A stretch of 64,000 nucleotides of DNA from Gymnorhina tibicen (GCA_013399875.1 VXAZ01007544.1:763091-827090); one strand, 5' to 3'; positions 1-13,630 are shown, numbered from the stretch's first letter. Notes: generated by a model not told the origin, from the letters alone. Made by a program: numbers and translations.

Positions 1-3000
1 ACTGAAATCCATTCTTTAATCTTTTAACCCTCATGTCAACAATACTAAGCATTTCACATTTAAGTGAATACAGTCTGACATATTAAAATCAGTACATAAT
101 GTTCTTGACAAATTGCTATTCAAAATCAATTGTATGTGCCTTTTTTTCAAATGGTTTCTATTGGTTTATCAGTAGGCTTTCCATGGCTCAATATCTGACA
201 CACAATGATCTATGAATATAGGTCTCCTACAGCAAGATTTTTCAACAACACTTGGAGAACTATGAGTGGAAAACAAAGCAGTTACTGAATGTTTTTCATT
301 TGTAATAAAAGGTATTTTTCCTAATCCAACTGGTGCCGAAGGGATGACAAATGATGGCATCGATACCAGAGCAGATGCCAGGCTTTCTTAGCACACCTCA
401 GTAGTATAAAATTCAGTATCTTCATGAGCTACATATATCCGTGAGACTTCACTGGCAATGCTTTGCTATTAGGATGCACTTGAAGATAAATGAAGCAAAA
501 ATATAAACAAAAATTTGCCCGTGCTTACCTAACATCATAAGAGGGCTTCTGAGCTTATTTTTTAGTAAAGCCAGCAAGTGGGTGATTCTTTAAAAAATTC
601 ATCTGTCTCTTCCATTTCAGAGAGGGATGGTTTTCACACTAGAAGAGTAGTTTTCCAAACACACCCCAAGAATGTGACACCCGTTGCATATCACTTTAAA
701 GGTCCTAGTGCTGAACTCAGTACAGAGGATTGATGGTCTGTAAGAAAAGTAGAGTAAGGGGGAGGATGGGTGAGAAAAAAGTTAAAAGAAATATTCTTTT
801 AGAGATTTTAAAATTTTGAGAAATTTCAGTTCATGTCATGGACTCTTTTTGCAGAAAAACTGCGCAGCTCAATAAACAACTGTCTACTCAAACTATCGCT
901 TGCAAGAACATGCTGCTTTTTTTAACTGCAGCACAGATTGTGTGGGGGCAAACTCCTACAGATTAAAGCAATAAAGGAAAGGTGGAGCATAACTTCATAC
1001 CCTGACACTGTTGACACCTGTAATGTCCACCCTGCTGTAATTCCACTATAGGACATTTAAATAATTTTAGAGTAGAGATTAATTTATTCTAATATACTTC
1101 CATTTTGTGTTTTAACTTACAGTGTGGCTTTGTTTTTGTCAGCTGCAGATGATTAGGGCCTTTTTTCCTAAGCATATGAACTACAAAAGAAGTTGAAATG
1201 TCCCAAGGAATTCAGAATGAATTAAAACTGATTTTTATTACAGAAAGCGTATGGCTGGTATGTACAAAACATTAAAAAAAATCCTTTGAGAATAGGAAAG
1301 AGCTCAGTTCTAATTATTGTTTGGTTTTTGGTTTTTTGTTTACTTCACTCTGATAAAAATTCTATTTATTTGAATATAAACGTGCACAGACACAGTGGAG
1401 TAGAATTTCTAACAGTGCACGAACAGCTAGGGAGTACATAACTTTCATTTTTGCTCAGATAAATGGTGCTAAGTGTGGTGTTTTTTTAAACCTTTATATT
1501 TTATTCCCTATTACAGTAGTCCAGCCTTATACCTCTGTCTAAACATCTCCTTTTAATCACGTCTCTTCCATCTGATTAATACAGCTTACTGTGCGCCTCA
1601 TATATTCCTTATCTCACTATATTTAATATCTATGAATGAATTTTTTTCAGTACTGCTGTATGCCAAAGATGAGCTCACAGACATACCAGTTTTAAAGGAG
1701 TGCTTCCTCAGCATTTTCACAGTGTCATAAACAGTGGGTGGAAGGCAGGTTTCCAGAAGATTCTCCACATCTGAGAGTAATTTTCTATAGCATGGAGCCA
1801 GGAAGGTTTAATTCATAAAGAAACTCTGCTCTATAGAGTAATCACTCCCAGGGGCTGAATTTGCAGTTAGTATATTCCCATTTAAAGCTGTGTTGGTTGG
1901 GTTTTGGTGGGTTTTTTCCTTGTTGTTTGTTTGTTTGTTTGTTGAGGGTTTTTTTGGGACAGGGAAACACTAATAGTGCATACACATGGGTGTAAAGAGG
2001 TGAAGAGTTCACCTTCTTTTCTCTGACACCTCCAGGTATACCAGCCTTTCTTACACTCAGGTGATAACCTCTCTTCTACTATGCTTTAATGCCTTCTTTA
2101 TAACTTTCCTTACAGAATACCTCCAATTTCCCAATGTCCTTTCCAGAAAATAAAACTTCCCCCAAGACTTTTCTTTCTTTCCTCATCTGACCCAGGCAGC
2201 CACTCGAGGCCCATCCATAACCTCAGCTGAGTTTCTGTCTGTTTGTTCCCTTATCTCCCAGGTGCAAAAGATGAGAAATTGAATACTGCCTATTTTACGC
2301 TACATCCCCATGAGCTGGGGCAAAGTCAAAACAGCATTGCCAGGAAGGCTAAAGGAAGCATAAGCTGTAAATATCAAAAGACATCATTATGTACATCATT
2401 TGAACCTTTTTTTTGGTGTCAGATATTAGTTATTTTTGACTACATTTCATAATCCTGCTCATTATTTATCAAACTCCATTTTGTGTATTAATAAGTTGTT
2501 CCTAATTGCAAACAAATGTGATGTCTCCTGAACGCTGAACAAATTGTGAATATAGTTGTGAAATCCACTCAAAGTCCAGACAATAATGCAGCCTACCTGC
2601 TGCACTGCAGTGCAAAACCTCGTAGACACATTCCTTAAATGAGTGGCTTTTTGAGCAAAACTTACCTTCTGCTGGGGGTTATTCCTTGAGTAATCAGTTA
2701 ACTTGTCAGCCATACCACTTCCCAGACAAAAGAGCAAGCCCAGATCTAGGCTGCACACTCAATGGGCCATTTGTTTGGATAGGGCTCCAGTTTCAAGGAA
2801 AGGGCTGGCACGGACACTGGCACTCTGGCACAGGCACTTTGTGACTATGGCTGCACTGCATGGTGTGGATTTGGTCTTCTGCAGTTGAAGTCTGTTACTT
2901 GGGCAAATGGGTCTGTTATTAATTATTATCTAACCTGGAATCTGACTGAGGCAAAAAATGCCATTCTCAAACATCCCAAACACAGAGAAGAACCTGATAT

Positions 3001-4935
3001 TTCCTATTGTTTCCATTAGTTTCTACAAGGAGTGGATGTATATATACAGAGATGTCTGATATAAAGAGGAAAGGACACAAAATGGGATGGGAGATCCCCC
3101 TTCTTTCAGCATTTTCTTTCTCCATCTGTTAAGAATGTGATAGGGAGACTGGATCATCAAACACAACTCACCTTCAAGACAGGCACCTAGGAGTTTTGTA
3201 AGACTGCGTGCCAGTCAGGTGTCAGAATTACCTGGGCTGAATTCTACCCAAAATCAAATCTGCTTTTGAGTGGAATAGATTTTAATATAAATAGGTTTCT
3301 ATTACCTGTAGTATTTCCTTTCACTTCTTTCCTCCTTGAAAATGTGTTTATCTGCTTTTGTTGCCATTTGCTGTGACAATTAACAGTATTTTAACATGTA
3401 TTTGAAGTATTTCTCCTTAATGGTCCCAAACACTAAAGCTAACAGTGCTATTAAGTGCTGAAAATTCTTTTAATTTATTAATGTTCTCTAGAGTTAGATA
3501 ATCCCTATGGATCCTCCTACCTACAACTGCTCTGGAACAGATACCTGGTGAATTTCAAACAATAAAAAGGCCAGCACTTTAGCTAAATTCCTGATTTATC
3601 TTATGTTTAAAATTCATGAGTTTGCTTTGCACATTTGCTAGCTGATTTAAGATTTTGGGAAAAAAAGAAGCGAGATTGAAAACTCCATGCTAATATGTCA
3701 GGAGACTCTAAGATAAATAAGAATGAAAAATAAAGCACTGAAGATTGTATTTTCTACTGATTTCTGTATTTTTGTAATCCAAATTCTAGGTGAAAAACAA
3801 AGGAAATAATTTTTTTTCATTATGAATTATGCACTGTTCAGAATACTTTCATCCAAATATACTTAAGAAGGTCCCATATTTAATTATACTTTACTCTTTA
3901 GACCACCATTAACCAAGCAATTAGATATGTTTAACTGGATGCAAAGGAACTGTTGTTCATATCCTTAATTTGTAATGATGATTTCTCCGTCTCAATAAGC
4001 ATCAGTCCATATCAAAGGGCTATGTCTAATATGTCAAATTACTAAATGCAGTTCTAAAACTTAAATGAAATAATGAATTGATCTTATTAATTAACATTAA
4101 TTAGTATTAAATAAAAATTAAAGACTGTTAAATGTTGGACTCGATTTCAGTTGCTGATAATTTTTCCAAGCTTGAATCACTTGGGTTAAAATTACCCAGA
4201 GGTGTTCTTGCAGCCAGTTTTGTTTTGTTTGGTTTTTTCGCCAGAAAAAGGGAATGTTTTTGTTTTTATTTTTTAAACCAGAGTATTTTGCTCAGGATTG
4301 CTAACCATGAAGCAATCAAGGAAATGGCAGTGCTATCTTAATTTGTCTTCCTAGTGACTAGGTGGTTTTGATAGAATTAGATAATTACATACTATTTTTT
4401 TTTCCACTGAGTACTGTTTCATCCAGTGTAGAGTAAGGAGGCACCTCAGGGAATAGCCCAGGACTGTGCAGTTACAAGAAGTCCTCCTTGTCATTGTCAC
4501 AGGCCCGCTGGAGTAATTTGCTGCAGAAGATGACAGGTGAACAGCAAGTGAGGCAGGAGGCCATGAGAGGGGGTGGGAAAGTCTTGGGAGGAAAGCAGCA
4601 AAATGATGAAGCAGGCTTGAAATACCCTACTTCTCAGAGCTACATAGTTAATTTAGAATGTTGTATAAGCATGACTATGCTGCTTCTTGTATCCAAATTG
4701 TTCATTCCTGCCCCAAATATCTCTCAAGTATCTGCAACGTACCATGTAGACACACATAATTGTGTGATCCTTATTTTCTGACTTCCTCTATTGAGGCTCT
4801 AGAGTCTGATTTGCAGAAATTGTGTACACTCGCAGCTGCCATGACTGTCTGCGGGATGCTGCTTTGAACATCTAAACTGCTGTCTAATTCTTAGTACTTC
4901 AAAAAATCAGGTTCTGTGTGTCTTTGATTGAATGA
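1..4935. other. AT-rich unique sequence, no gene seen
   Basis: No recognisable exon, RNA gene or repeat family was found. The open frames here are short (under 100 codons) and show no domain. Minor content is a GTTT tetranucleotide run at 1925-1940 inside a T/G-rich patch (about 1886-1965), a configuration common in bird intergenic DNA. It could be intronic or intergenic; nothing in the sequence decides which. Confidence 0.6.
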
Positions 4936-4939
4936 GAAA

Positions 4940-5095
4940 ATTAGTGGGCACTTTGGACGCTTGTATCTGTGTGCCTCAGTTCTCAATCTGTAAAATGGGA
5001 ATGATAATTTCATCAGATGGTTGTGGAAGTAGTCATTAGTCTATGAAGAGCACTCAGATACTACGCTGAGAAGTACCAGAAAAAAAGCCACAGGA
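4940..5095 (+). repeat. Probable MIR-type SINE relic (ancient amniote SINE)
   Basis: The segment reads GTGTGCCTCAGTTCTCAATC then TGTAAAATGGGAATGATAAT. This closely follows the conserved core of MIR SINEs, where a CTCAGTTTCC-like stretch leads into an ATCTGTAAAATGGG-like stretch. Downstream, an AAGAGCACTCAGATACTACG-like stretch parallels the MIR tail motif around AAAGCGCTTTGAGAT. MIR copies in birds are old, shared amniote insertions, so heavy divergence and loss of the tRNA-derived head are expected. The upstream edge is a guess. The identification is by eye and would be weaker without the very typical TGTAAAATGGGAATGAT block. Confidence 0.6.
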
Positions 5096-5099
5096 AATG

Positions 5100-8049
5100 A
5101 ATAACTCTGCATTGAGAGCAGGGTTTAAATAACACACAGTAAGTAATCTGTTGAACCACTCATTGGGCATAAATGAGAAAACAGCTATTGAATAGTTGCT
5201 CATTATGGGACAGTTGCCATTCTCTGCCCTGACAGCAACAGTAAAGAAAAAAGCTCGATGTGAACCTGTAATTAAAGACTGCATCAAAATCTGAATGCAA
5301 AAAAGACATCTCACTATATTTCCTTTGGAATCAATAAAACTGATATTTATGCACTTCTGACTGCTTCACTCTGTGCTCTTCCTCTCTTTGTTTCTTTTTC
5401 TATGTTAAAAATTTGGGCTAAAAAACTACTATGACTTTTTGGCTGAATTTTATATCTCCCTAAGCAGCAGGAAAATAACATTTGAAATTGCTTATGTAAT
5501 GTTTACCTGTTCTCTTGACTGCTTTATTTAACTTGTAAGAGTCATATTAGCAAAATGTGGACAAAATATGTTTCTGGTTCATTGAGTCCTATGCCTATTT
5601 TTTCATAATCCATTTAACATGAGGGATGTATTTAATTTCCTGTGATCCTAATTTTGCTTGTGCAATCCAGTGTAGGCTCCCTATCCATCTTTTTCCTGGG
5701 AGTAAAACAGAATTTGAGGAAAACAGCTCTGCGACTCAATATACAGTATGGATATCTCACTGAATATACCCATGGATACCAAATAAAATTCTGGTTTTCA
5801 CTCTGAAGTTTATTTAAGTGCTATATTTTGTGAATTTAGTCAACAAATTGCTATAGAAACATTTTGTTGGTATAGTTACAAGAGTTATAGGCTGCAGAAC
5901 TGTTTTCACTGAAATGTGAGAACATAAACTACTCTTTTGACAGTGACATGCCACTGAAAATGTGTTATATCCCGGTCAATGGGAATAGAAGGGATTGCCT
6001 TACAAATCATTGACAGGCACTTCTTAAAATACAGCAATGCTTTTTTCTGAGATTTTTTGCCATTTTATTTCATTGCATCATGTGTGATAGAATAAAATGA
6101 TAATTTTCAGTGATTTATTCCCAACAGACAGCTTATCTAATTCAGCATATTTAAATACATTAAACAATGCAAATAAGCAAAGCTTTCCCTCAAACTTCCC
6201 AGAATTAGCCAAAAATGTTCATGATCTCATAGGGTTTCTTTCCAGCTCTGAATGAACTGAAATACGGCTGATATCACCTATCCAGAATAGGATTAATTCT
6301 ACTGCAATTTAGAAATCTGCTGCATATACTTTGACTTTCTGACAACCAACTCCATCTCCCTTCATAGTCAAAGAAAACATTTTAGAACCCAATATATTTA
6401 GCACATCAGGAAGTCTATTTCCAGATGAGATGCACAACACATAGAAGTTCTTATTTCTTGATTTACTATGAGAAGCTCAGGGAATATGGACAGAAAAATG
6501 CATTTTTGCTGATAATGTTCCAAACTGCAGTTAAATCCATAGCTATTGTATTAGTAAATTAAACTAATGATCTGCATGAGCAGTGAAATACCCACATCTA
6601 GACAGCTGAATTATTTGAAGAGCCCTTACCATGGCTAGGACTGGGGCCAGCTGGCATTAGCCACTTTGTCCTCTGATACTCTGGCCTACGGGCGAGACAG
6701 CAAATCCAAGATTGTTTAATTTACAAGTGCGGATGTGATTTATATGTACACTGTATCCCAATATATGTGTCCCAGTGAATGAAAAGCATCCATTCTGCTC
6801 TTCAAAGGGACTTTATTAGCTGGAGACAAGTGCAAACATGGCAATAACAAGTGCACAGTACTAAGTCTCTGGAGTTATAAATAAATTTTAGTATTTCTCT
6901 TCTAGTAACAGTCATGCTATCTTTCTCTTCTTAGGTAGGATTTGAGTCTTTAAACATATTTTTAATGAGCCCTGCTCTTACAAGTAAATGTTTATTGCTA
7001 GCTGTACTAAGTGAAATATCTTTGAGGTCAGGATGTCAGCTATTGTATAAATAAGACTGCCATATGGCTTCCTGTGACAGATATTACTCAGATAGGTACA
7101 AGTCCTAATGTTGCTTTCTTTTATTTCTCTGTGTGTGATAATCTGAGATTAACAGTAAAGGCACCAGGAAAGTAAATCTCCTTCTAATGCGATTAGGTTT
7201 CAAGTAAGTGGAGATATAACCAGGGAGTGTGTTTGGTATGTTTCATCTATCAAAATAAAAAGGGATCAAGGTAAAGAAAAGGAGTGAGGTGCATGCTAGA
7301 ATTTTTAATATTTCAGCTATTTGAATAGTAACTTCCCAAATCTCATCTCGTATACTCTGTGAATACCATTAAGGATCCAGACAATACTGATTGGGGTGTT
7401 TCAGATATTTCAGAAATATGCATACTAAATTTAGAACAGGCAGGTAGGTAAAGCCCAGTAACTATATATACTTCCTCATGTACGGCCATACATACTGACA
7501 TATCTGATCCATGGGAAAAGATGAAAAGAAGGTAGAGGATCATATTAAGTGAGACAAAGCCAAATCAACCAGTCAAAGGCCAAGTTTTTGAATGAAAGGG
7601 TAAGAAGATAAGCAGGCAGAAAGTGGATTAAAAGAGTGATGATAGCAGAGACGGGGAAATGTGCTGTAATTCTGAGTTCTGCAGCTACTAATATTAGAAT
7701 GCAAAGGTGATAACAGTAAGCAGTTTTCCCATTCAATTCTTTATATTCTTCCTTTCTAGATGAGTGACTATTATTTATCATCTATTTGTAGTTTCATATT
7801 CCTTTCCCTTTCTGTCTGTCATATCCCCAGCTCTTCCTTTTTTTAACCTCTTCAACTTGCATCCTCACATTTTATCATATGTTCCTCTTCCTTCTGTATA
7901 ATTCTTCTTTTTTAACTTCTTGTAAACTGCTCTCTCACTTCTCTTGTTGGTGCTTGTCAGTTTGGTCTACATTATGGATATGACTCTAATTCTGAGGAGA
8001 ATTATGCTGAAAATAGGAAGAACAATTCATCAGGAAATTTTGGCTATTC
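5100..8049. other. Unique AT-rich sequence, no gene seen
   Basis: No exon or repeat family is recognised. A pyrimidine-rich stretch on the plus strand (about 7790-7960, mostly CT with TTCCT and TTTCT blocks) precedes the LTR that follows. Short frames on both strands have no domain. Confidence 0.6.
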
Positions 8050-8054
8050 ATTTC

Positions 8055-9120
8055 TGTATTGGTTTGGCACGGCCTGGTTTTGGGTAGCAGGGGCCCGCAG
8101 AGACAGCTCCTGTGAGAAGCTGCTGGGAGCTTCCCACCATGTCCAGCAGAGCCAGTGGCTGATGGCTCTGAACATGGACACGCTGCTGGCCAGAACTGGG
8201 CCAGTGAGAGAGGCTGGTAATGCCTCTGTGATGACATATTTAAGAAGAAAATCAAAACAAAGTCACAAGATTTTTGATTCTAGTCAGAGAAGAGGAGGAG
8301 GTGAGAACATGTGAGGGAAACGACATGGCAGCACCAAGGTCAGTGGAGAAGGAGGGGGAGGAGGCGTCACAGCCCAGATTCCTCTGCAGGCCGTGGTGCA
8401 GACCATGGTGAAGCAGCTGTGCCCCGGCAGCCCACGGGCCCACGGGGAATGCAGAGATCCACCCGCAGCCCTGGGGGAGGTGCCCACGCCGGAGCGGGTG
8501 GGTGCCTGGAGGAGGCTGTGATCCAGTGGGAGACCCGGTGGAGAGAGAGGGCCCTTGCTTCCAGGCTGGAGCAGCCTGTCCTTGGAGGACTGCATCCCGT
8601 GGGAAGAGACCCACGGCACAGCAGTTTTGGGAGGGCTGTGTGCCCCTGTGAGGGACTCACGCTGCAGCAGGTGCGGTTTGGCTGCTGCTCCTGAGAGCGG
8701 ACCCACGCCGGGAAGTTCCCGGAGAACTGTCTCCCGTGGGAGGGACCCCACGGCCTCACAGGGAAGGACTCTTCTCCCGGAGCAGCGGAAGGAAATCCTG
8801 GTGATGGACTGACCAAAGCCCCCTGCCCTGCCTCCCTGTGCTGTCGGTGGGAAGGAGGGAGGGTCTGGGGGGGTGGAAGGTGTTCTAAGGGCTTATTTTA
8901 CTTCTCATTATCCTCCTCTGATTCTGTTAGTAATAAATGCACTTTGCAACTTAAGTTGAGCCTGTTTTGCCCTTGAAGTGTTTCTCCTGGTCCTTATCTC
9001 ACTCATGAAGCGTTCCTTACTTTTTTTTTCCTTCTCCCTCCTCTGCCCAGATGTGGCAGGGGAGGGTGAGCGAGTTACTCTTGTGGGTGTCTGGCGTTGG
9101 GCCAGTGTCAAACCACGACA
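8055..9120 (+). mobile_element. Solo LTR of an avian endogenous retrovirus (ERVL-like), 1,066 bp
   Basis: The element starts TGTATTGGTTTGGCAC and ends CAAACCACGACA, so it has the TG...CA ends of a retroviral LTR. It is flanked by a perfect 5-bp target-site duplication ATTTC at 8050-8054 and 9121-9125. It is sharply more GC-rich than its surroundings. A TATTTAAG TATA-like box lies at 8237-8244 and an AATAAA polyadenylation signal at 8932-8937, giving plus orientation with a U3-R-U5 order. The middle (about 8370-8780) holds imperfect repeats of a phrase like GGGACCCACGC...GGAGCAG, as I recall for bird LTRs of this group. No gag, pol or env lies beside it, so it is a solo LTR left by LTR-LTR recombination. 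A 5-bp TSD fits ERVL-type elements. Long open frames on both strands here follow from GC content and are not genes. A distant, shorter copy of the same group lies reversed at about 53.25-54.0 kb. Confidence 0.93.
8237..8244 (+). promoter_or_regulatory. TATA-like box in the U3 of the solo LTR
   Basis: TATTTAAG sits about 180 bp into the LTR, ahead of the AATAAA at 8932-8937. This is the usual LTR promoter-to-polyA order, although the distance is long for an R region. Activity is unknown. Confidence 0.4.
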
Positions 9121-9125
9121 ATTTC

Positions 9126-11555
9126 CAAAGCTTTTTGGAACCAGTCTTCCTGTGTCATTAACTTAAACATTCACTCTGCTGATGTGGGTATCTCTGGAGG
9201 AATGAGAATGGAATTGTTTCTGGAAGCCTGAAGTGTGATGAGGACTGATTGAATACATTGCTTGCGGTCTTGTTTCAAGTATCTCCAAGGGTGGATGTTC
9301 TTTTTTTCTGGGCAGACTATAACAATATTCAGCTTGGTAAGACTGAGAGCATATTTTGACAATTAAGACCAAGTCAGTAATTTTAGTGTGTTTTAAGTAG
9401 AGGTGCAAAGCATTTTGCCAACAGACTGACAATGCTTAGAACAGATTAGGTCTTTCAATAAGAAAATCTTCCAAAAACAGGGAGACACAGAAACATATAT
9501 GTCAATAAGTATTGTTCCATTAGAAGCAGCATTTGCTTGCACTTATAACTTACGATTGTGAGTTAATTGATCCATAAGTTTTCTTGTGACATGAAAATTA
9601 ACTCTCTACAAGAAATTATAATTTGGCCTTCAATTTTAGATTAAACACCTCCACAAAACAAACCGAAAGAACCTCCAGAAAATTAAATTAGACAGAAATA
9701 AACAGGAAAAAATGGTCAAAATGCTAATTGATTTGTAGAACTATTAAGAGTAAACCAGTCAAATTAAATTCTACCTATTAAGTGCCTTCTGTACCTTATA
9801 CTAAGCACTTGAAAGCTAGGGTCTATGAAAGCAAAGGTAATTTCTGTAATTTTAACAGCAAAAAGCTTTCAGTTTACCCACATCTTGGAAGTACTGACTA
9901 TATAAATTTTTTAAAGTTAGAACATTTGTGAAATATATTAAATCAATACAATTTCTTCAGAAAAAAGCTTAAATGTACAATCTTACAAAGGTGAAACATG
10001 TTCATGTCACCATTATTCAGTGATAACTCAGTTCCTAATGCATTCAACTGTGAACTGCCTACTGAATAGAAACAATGGCTCATAATGGCAAAATCCATTT
10101 TCAGATCAAGTGAAGAAAAGACAATTTACATGTCACCTCTACTCCACTGCCTGGCATTGTCATTAAAGAAACACTCTCAATCAATATTGCTCATTTGCGA
10201 ATTAAGTACATAAATATATAAAAGGCATTAACATTTGTCGAACTCTAGCCCTTTCAGTACATTTGGGGGTTTCACACTGTTCTCAAGTATTCAAAAACCT
10301 TGTGAAAGCTTTCTGATTAAAAGGCTTTCTCTGCTTTCTCAAATTTACAGTTCCAAGAGATAGTAATAGAAAGGTCTTGGATACTACAGAAGACTTTGCT
10401 TCATTGACTGAAGCTAGTGAAAAATTAATCGCAGATCCCACATATTTATTGAGTGACTCATACCCAAAATTCTCAACAGCTACATTATGCTCTGCAGGTA
10501 TGGGAAGGCTGATCTTAGTGCTATTTAGGTGAAGCCCAGAGGGAGTCTGAGGGCCTATTGGACTCCTGGACACTGTGACCGAAACGCACAGGGAGAATTT
10601 ATTTAAATATGTGCTATTTGAAAGACATATAATTCAGCAGCTTGAAATTTCATAAAAATTATGTATGAGGGGTTACTGTAAATCCAGGGCTTTCATGGGA
10701 ATGAAACAGTCAGTCCTTCTAATTGTGTGAGTGCAGACAATAGAATTCTGATTTTATTCTGTTCTCCCTCTGTAAAACCTTTCCAGCATGCATTAATGTG
10801 GGGGTAGGTCTGCAGTATTGCTCATGTATTTAACTACACTTATCCATTATCATTATTTAGACAAGGAAGAAAAGGAATGTACCCTAGCTATAAACACCTC
10901 GGAAAGATTTTTTGTTGTTGTTGTTTATTTGTTTGTTTGTTTGTGGTGTGGTTTTGGTTTGCTTTTTTTTTCTTTCCCCAACCAACTGACAACATACTAA
11001 ATTTTTGGGTATTCATTTTCTGACTACAAGACTAATACTTATTGAATAAATGCTACTAAACTCTCCTAAGATCAAAAATATAGGACAATTGCATTCAATC
11101 TGTGTGTTTACTAGTAATTAAATCAACTTAAATATGTCTCCCACCCCAGATAAATTTTGAATTACTCTAAGGACTTGTTTGGGAGGGTGGCCAAGGCAAA
11201 AAAATTGTCATGAAACATGCAAATATTTTAACAGTAGACAATTAAGTTACAGTGAGTGACCTGGAGTTTACTAGCATAAACCCAAGGCTGCAGAGTAGGA
11301 AAGGATGCAAAGGTACAACCATTCCCAACACAACTCTTTGACTTCAATGAGTTAAAATACATAGGTTAAAAGATTAAACACTCTAGTAATATTTTTAGTA
11401 ATGAAGAATAATCTTAGACGAACTTCCTCAGTCAGCAAACCCTAACAAAGTTCAAGAATGTCTAATATGTGGAAACACAAGTTAGAAAAATCAGGTCTGT
11501 ATGTTACAATAGGAACATTTCATAATACTGAGACGCACTACTCTTCCATGGGTTT
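9126..11555. other. Unique AT-rich sequence, no gene seen
   Basis: No exon or repeat family is recognised apart from a T/G-rich patch with three GTTT units at 10931-10942. Short frames have no recognisable domain. Confidence 0.6.
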
Positions 11556-11559
11556 ATTT

Positions 11560-11970
11560 CATCATAGGTGCAGGACCTTGCATTTGCCTTTGCTAAGATC
11601 ATGAGGTTACTGACAGTCAGCTTTTGCCATGTGCAGTCAATGTGTCTGAACACCAGCCTGCCCGCCAGTGTATTGATTACTTTCCACATCAGTTTTGTGT
11701 CCTCTGCAAACTAGGTCATGCATGAAGTTATTAAACAGTATTATCCCTAGACACTGCCCTTAGGGAGTCCTATTAGTAATCAGTTGCAAGTTAGAATTTT
11801 CCTGATGATCCCAACACTTTGAGCCCTTTGTTCAGTCAGTGTTCAACCCAACTCACAGGTTGCCCATCCAGTCCAACTCTCTTTAGTTTTTGTTCAAGGA
11901 CACTCTGGTCAAAAGCATGCTCGTTGATGCTATGACTGTGTCCAAAGCATTGCTGCAGTCACAGTTAACA
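11560..11970 (-). mobile_element. CR1 LINE fragment, old, reverse orientation
   Basis: The plus strand reads AGGTGCAGGACCTTGCATTTGCC, later TTTTGTGTCCTCTGCAAACTA, then ATTAAACAGTATTATCCCTAGACACTGCCCTTAGGGAGTCC, followed by a GTTCAACCCA...CATCCAGTCCAACTC block and GGTCAAAAGCATGCT. These match, in order, the reverse complement of the region before the 3' end of CR1 LINEs as I recall it. The element therefore runs on the minus strand. Many substitutions and small indels mark it as old. The fragment lacks the CR1 3' tail and the reverse-transcriptase body. Edges are approximate. Confidence 0.8.
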
Positions 11971-11974
11971 GAGA

Positions 11975-13415
11975 AGGTAAAAGTCTGCTTTGTACCATAT
12001 GTTGTATCTCTTGGAATGTGAGAAACATTAGCTTATATATTTTATCTATTTCAAAATGTCTGAAATCCTCTGAGGGCCTTTTGTTTTTTTTATAATTTGA
12101 AACTAAGATCAGCTGATGAAATTTCTGGGGAGGCACAAAGACATATGTAACCATTTGAAGGTCCAAAAGTCACTGAAATAGTAAGAAAGGTAATCAAATT
12201 GCTAATAGAATGGCCCTGTGGTGAATTATTCTCTGAAGCACACCTATGTTTCATCTCAGGAAGCACTAGTTGGTTCTCTCCATAAGAGACTCCAAGACAA
12301 TTAAGTGAATAGGTTTCTGAGAAGGAGCCGGGGGACTAAGTTCTTTGACAGTGTAAATGTACTCATAGCTTAAAACCTGGACTCCTTATCATTTAGTTTC
12401 TCTGCCAGGATTACTAGCAGAGGAGGGCAGAGTGGAAAGTACAAGGATGCCTAGCACAGCTCTCTAAGCATTTCAACATAAAAAGAGCTCCTAGAACATG
12501 TATTTTCAGGAATGCTGCATGTCCACTGGTACAAGGTGTTGTCAGAACCAAAGTTCTTTACAGCTAAACAAGAGAGATTTCAGAGTTTACTCTATAACGT
12601 GGAAATAGCTGGAAACCACTGATCCAAAGGAGTACAAACTCAGAAACAGAATCTGATTTCAGGGTTATGACATTTACATCAAGGAACTTTTTAAAGACTA
12701 TGATTCTGAATGGTTTGATCAAAAATAATTCTGAAAAAATTATCAACATGAAAAAAATGCATGAAAACTGCAAAGTAGAGCAGGTGGAAAACCAAGTGTG
12801 AAATTGGCAAATTTTTGAGTTACATGGGAAGTCTAGGGCTTTACTGTTAGACACGGTGTGACTAGAACTGAATTGCTGAGGTTATACTATCTAAACAATG
12901 GCAATTTATCACATTGGAGTAACAGGATCTTTAGCCCAGATTTGAAAAATGTGCAAAATTATGATTTAATTGAACTGATCTAGACAAGGCATGACCAGAA
13001 AATGACTTAGACCTGTGTAATGGCAATTTTACTAGGAGTGAAGATGAAATGGAATGTCTCATTTCCTAAGTAACCTGCCATGTCTGCACAAAACAAAGGG
13101 GACAGGGCTACAGAATATTGCAAGGACAGTTAGGAAGATGAATTTATTTCTTTTACTTACTGTTTACTCTGTTGTGTTGTGATAGTATTAACTTATAAGC
13201 AGCAAGAATAGATGGTATCATATGTGAATGGGAAGTTTTGAATTAAAAAGTGGTTGTTATTAACATATCACTGAACAAGGAGATCTCTTCAATTTGTGGT
13301 AAATTTATTATACTTATATTGTATTTTATGCAGACACATTTCCAGCTGAGGAAAGACTCATACCTGAATTATTGGAAAAACACAAATAATAATGGAATGA
13401 AAAAATTCTCTTTAG
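11975..13415. other. Unique sequence between two CR1 fragments
   Basis: No exon or repeat is recognised. It is possible that the CR1 homology at either end reaches further than I can see. Confidence 0.55.
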
Positions 13416-13418
13416 GTA

Positions 13419-13630
13419 ATCATAGAATCATAGCATGGTTTGGGTTGAAAGGGACCTTAATGATCATCTTATTCCAACCTCCCTGCCATGAGCAGGCACA
13501 CATTGAACTAGACCAGAATGGTCAGGGCTCCATCCAGCCTGGCCTTGAACACTGCCAGAGATGGGGCATCCACAACTTCTCTGGGCAACATATTCCAGTG
13601 CCTCACCCCTCTCATTAATTACTGCTAAAT
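13419..13630 (-). mobile_element. CR1 LINE 3' end, reverse orientation
   Basis: The plus strand begins ATCATAGAATCATAGCATGG then TTTGGGTTGAAAGGGACC, TAATGATCATCTTATTCCAACC, CTGCCATGAGCAGGCACA, and CTGGCCTTGAACACTGCCAG. This is the reverse complement of the CR1 3' end, including two copies of its terminal ATTCTATGAT-type repeat. The element is 5'-truncated, as nearly all CR1 copies are. Open frames overlapping it are artefacts of the repeat. Confidence 0.93.

Noticed and set aside
8252..8816. Several overlapping open frames of 85-155 codons on both strands
   Set aside because: They lie wholly inside the solo LTR at 8055-9120 and arise from its GC-rich, stop-poor composition. None has a retroviral or cellular domain.
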